From assembly GCF_022815605.1 (NCBI RefSeq), contig NZ_JALGRP010000001.1, positions 95,715-159,714 of the forward strand: 64,000 nucleotides of DNA, in the 5' to 3' direction. Each line of letters opens with the position of its first letter. The stretch's first letter is position 1. This DNA is from Microbacterium sp. VKM Ac-2923 (GTDB lineage: Bacteria > Actinomycetota > Actinomycetes > Actinomycetales > Microbacteriaceae). The notes beneath the pieces are model-generated. The model was not told where the DNA came from. It saw nothing but the letters and a program-made list of their open reading frames with translations, and did not search any database. Position numbers and translations under genes: made by a program. Positions 62,302-64,000 of the stretch are shown here, piece after piece.

Positions 62302-63267
62302 ATGGCCCGCCTGATCCGCGTCCGACCGTACGAAGACCCGGGCTACCGCCGGGTGCGGTCGGGTTCGGGGTTCCGATTCGTCGACCACACCGGTGCGGCC
62401 GTGCCCGAGCGCGACGCCGAGCGTGCGCGCGGCCTGGTCATCCCTCCGGCCTGGCGCGAGGTGTGGATCGCCAAGGACGCCAACGCCCATATCCAGGCGG
62501 TCGGCACCGACGAGGCCGGCCGACGGCAGTACACGTACCATGCCGACTGGTCGAAGCGGCAGGACAAGGGCAAGTTCGCGCGTGCCCTTCAGTTGGCCGA
62601 GACTCTGCCGCGGGCACGTGCTCGTGTGACGCAGTCGTTACGTCGCGCCGAGGTGGACCGTGAGCGCGTACTGGCGGTGTCGTTCCGGTTCCTCGACCTC
62701 GTCGCCCCGCGCGTGGGCAACGCGCGCTACTTCGTCACGAACGGCAGTCGCGGTCTCACGACCCTGCAGAGACGGGATGCCACGGTTGACGGCGACCTGA
62801 TCCGCCTGTCGTTCCCGGCGAAGAGCGGTAAGCGCGCCGAGCTGTCGGTGCGCGATGCGGAGCTGGCATCCATCGTCGGGGAACTCGCTCTCGGCCGCTC
62901 GCGCGCCGCGCTGCTCAGCTACAAGCGGGGCCGCCGGCGAGTACCCCTCACCACCGGCGACGTCAACGCGTACGTGCGCTCGCTCACCGGGGGGCCCTTC
63001 AGTGCCAAGGACTTCCGCACGCTTCGCGGCACGATCCTGGCGGCCGAGTCGTTGGCCGCTGCGGGAGCCGTGGGCGGAAAGAACGAGCGGAAGAAGGTCG
63101 AGGTCGCGGCGGTGCGGGCGACGGCCGAGGCCCTCGGCAACACCCCCGCCGTCGCCCGCGCGAGCTACATCGACCCCCGCGTGTTCGCGCTCTACCGCAA
63201 GGGCCGCACCATGGAGCTCGGCGGATCGAAGGATGCCGCGATCCGGCGGCTGATCCTGGGGGAGTGA
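62302..63267 (+). CDS. DNA topoisomerase IB (poxvirus type)
   Basis: The 321-residue enzyme relaxes supercoils by forming a 3'-phosphotyrosyl intermediate. The N-terminal binding motif is YRRVRSGSGFRFVDHTGAAV. FLDLVAPRVGNARYF, SFPAKSGKRAELSVRDAEL and YVRSLTGGPFSAKDFRTLRGTILAAESLA provide the catalytic Arg and Lys set. The nucleophile is the Tyr in RASYIDPRVF. The small size is that of bacterial TopIB. It follows the Rho_N protein by four bases. Confidence 0.94.
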   Translation: MARLIRVRPYEDPGYRRVRSGSGFRFVDHTGAAVPERDAERARGLVIPPAWREVWIAKDANAHIQAVGTDEAGRRQYTYHADWSKRQDKGKFARALQLAETLPRARARVTQSLRRAEVDRERVLAVSFRFLDLVAPRVGNARYFVTNGSRGLTTLQRRDATVDGDLIRLSFPAKSGKRAELSVRDAELASIVGELALGRSRAALLSYKRGRRRVPLTTGDVNAYVRSLTGGPFSAKDFRTLRGTILAAESLAAAGAVGGKNERKKVEVAAVRATAEALGNTPAVARASYIDPRVFALYRKGRTMELGGSKDAAIRRLILGE

Positions 63268-63322
63268 CCGCGTCCCCTGGCGTGGCAAGCGCGGCAATTG
63301 GGGCGGGCGTAAGCTCTGTCCT

Positions 63323-63357
63323 CCGTGCGACCCCGGTCGGCATCCGCGGTCGCACGG
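63323..63357. terminator. Terminator between topoisomerase and crcB
   Basis: A 10-bp stem ccgtgcgacc/ggtcgcacgg with a 15-nt loop lies 56 bp after the topoisomerase stop. No T-run follows. Confidence 0.65.
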
Positions 63358-63437
63358 ACGACGTCGTGCACATCGATGATTCGCGCGGTCGCCGGGCGCA
63401 TGGAGGGTCGACGCCGGGCCCGGCGTAGGGTGGCGCG

Positions 63438-63809
63438 GTGACCATGTGGCGTGACGTCGTCCTCGTCGCCGTGGGTGGCGCGATCGGCACTGCCCTGCGT
63501 GCGGGCACCACCCTCGCGCTCGGTGACGACCTGGGGTCGGCCCTGGTGCCGCTCATCAACATCCTCGGGGCGTTCGCCATCGGCATCCTGTTCGGGTGGC
63601 GGTCCCGGATGCCGGCATCCTCACGCGTGCAGCGCGTGCAACTCTTCCTCGGCACCGGCGTACTCGGCGGCTTCACGACCTACAGCGCGCTCGCCGTCGA
63701 GGCGGCGGAACCGGGCCTGCTGTGGTGGGGCATCGGCTCGGTGGTGCTCGGCACGGGGGCGGCGTGGGGTGGCCTGCTTCTCGGACGCGGCCGGCGGCGA
63801 CAGCGATGA
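63438..63809 (+). CDS. crcB: Fluoride channel subunit CrcB (Fluc)
   Basis: The 123-residue four-helix Fluc protein exports fluoride as a dimer. GGAIGTALRAGTTLALG contains the conserved GA-Arg, and FLGTGVLGGFTTYSALAVE is the pore signature with the Phe-box. A GTG at 63438 or ATG at 63444 may start it. It overlaps the second subunit by ATGA, as heterodimeric pairs do. No fluoride riboswitch could be recognised upstream. Confidence 0.94.
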   Translation: MTMWRDVVLVAVGGAIGTALRAGTTLALGDDLGSALVPLINILGAFAIGILFGWRSRMPASSRVQRVQLFLGTGVLGGFTTYSALAVEAAEPGLLWWGIGSVVLGTGAAWGGLLLGRGRRRQR

Positions 63810-64000
63810 CGCCCGCCGTCTTCGTCGCGGTGGCGGTCGCGGGGGGCGTCGGCGCGGCGCTGCGTTTCCTGCTCGACACCGCGGTGCGGCGCGCGACCGG
63901 GGATCGCTTCCCGTGGGGGATTCTCGTCGTGAACGTCACGGGGGCGTTCGTCCTCGGCATCCTGAGCATGCTTCCGGCGGACGAGGCCTGGCGGTGGATC
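63806..64000 (+). CDS. crcB: Fluoride channel subunit CrcB, second copy, cut by the window end
   Basis: The first 65 residues (FVAVAVAGGVGAALRFLLD, ILVVNVTGAFVLGIL) match the Fluc N-terminus, with the Asn and Gly residues of helix 2. The gene continues beyond the window. Being encoded with its partner in an overlapping pair suggests an obligate heterodimer, as in other Gram-positive bacteria. Confidence 0.9.
   Translation, partial: MTPAVFVAVAVAGGVGAALRFLLDTAVRRATGDRFPWGILVVNVTGAFVLGILSMLPADEAWRWI

Noticed and set aside
63268..63437. Fluoride riboswitch upstream of crcB
   Set aside because: Only a plain hairpin, better read as a terminator, could be found. The conserved crcB RNA core was not seen.

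Overview
The window is high-GC actinobacterial chromosome. GTG starts, ATGA/GTGA gene overlaps, the purS/purQ split, small DUF3073 and Rho_N proteins, and the recurrent ggatgcc/ggcatcc coding signature point to Microbacteriaceae, most likely Microbacterium. This is inferred from gene content, because there is no rRNA gene. No tRNA, CRISPR array, phage or intact insertion sequence was found. Five dispersed purine loci (purSQ, purC, purD, purMF) mark this as core chromosome with accessory catabolic and surface loci between them.

Layout. 1-1.8 kb: end of a molybdo-hydroxylase/purine-type block (amidohydrolase start, XdhC-like factor, MobA-like transferase). 2-8.7 kb: surface polysaccharide cluster (three glycosyltransferases, an O-antigen-ligase-like protein, a flippase). 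8.8-12.8 kb: three-gene oxidative operon (AllA-like, flavin monooxygenase-like, 2-hydroxyacid dehydrogenase) facing two operators and a UTRA-type GntR regulator. 12.8-13.8 kb: purSQ. 13.9-16.5 kb: GH1 beta-glucosidase with a CelR-type operator and LacI regulator. 16.5-20.3 kb: lipoprotein, NhaA antiporter, small acidic protein, DUF4190/septum-formation-type membrane protein. 20.4-25.9 kb: fructan or sucrose-type locus (LacI, ABC importer, GH32/68-like hydrolase) whose fructokinase has collapsed to an 82-codon remnant. 26-33.1 kb: uracil permease, purC, BCCT osmolyte transporter, PadR plus drug exporter. 33.3-38.6 kb: short regulator-centred operons (TfoX, SRPBCC-EVE-MarR, membrane protein-TetR-glycosyltransferase-SDR). 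38.7-41.2 kb: purD, alpha/beta hydrolase, SCP_3. 41.4-49.6 kb: complete fructuronate/mannonate-to-KDPG operon with transporter, idonate-type dehydrogenase and divergent LacI. 49.8-56 kb: small membrane protein, unknown protein, DUF559 protein, purM-purF-MFS. 56-59.3 kb: two Tat-exported Ig-repeat proteins. 59.5-64 kb: DUF3073, universal stress protein, PadR-DUF4097 operon, Rho_N protein, topoisomerase IB, paired CrcB fluoride channels (the second cut by the window end).

The least explained signal lies between genes. At least three families of structured intergenic repeats recur. The clearest is an approximately 80-bp nested palindrome present four times: each arm carries two copies of a CGAG-type decamer and the two arms face each other. 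The window also has two genes whose 3' ends, stop codon included, are tandemly duplicated in multiples of three bases, and several exact operator-like palindromes directly upstream of regulator operons.
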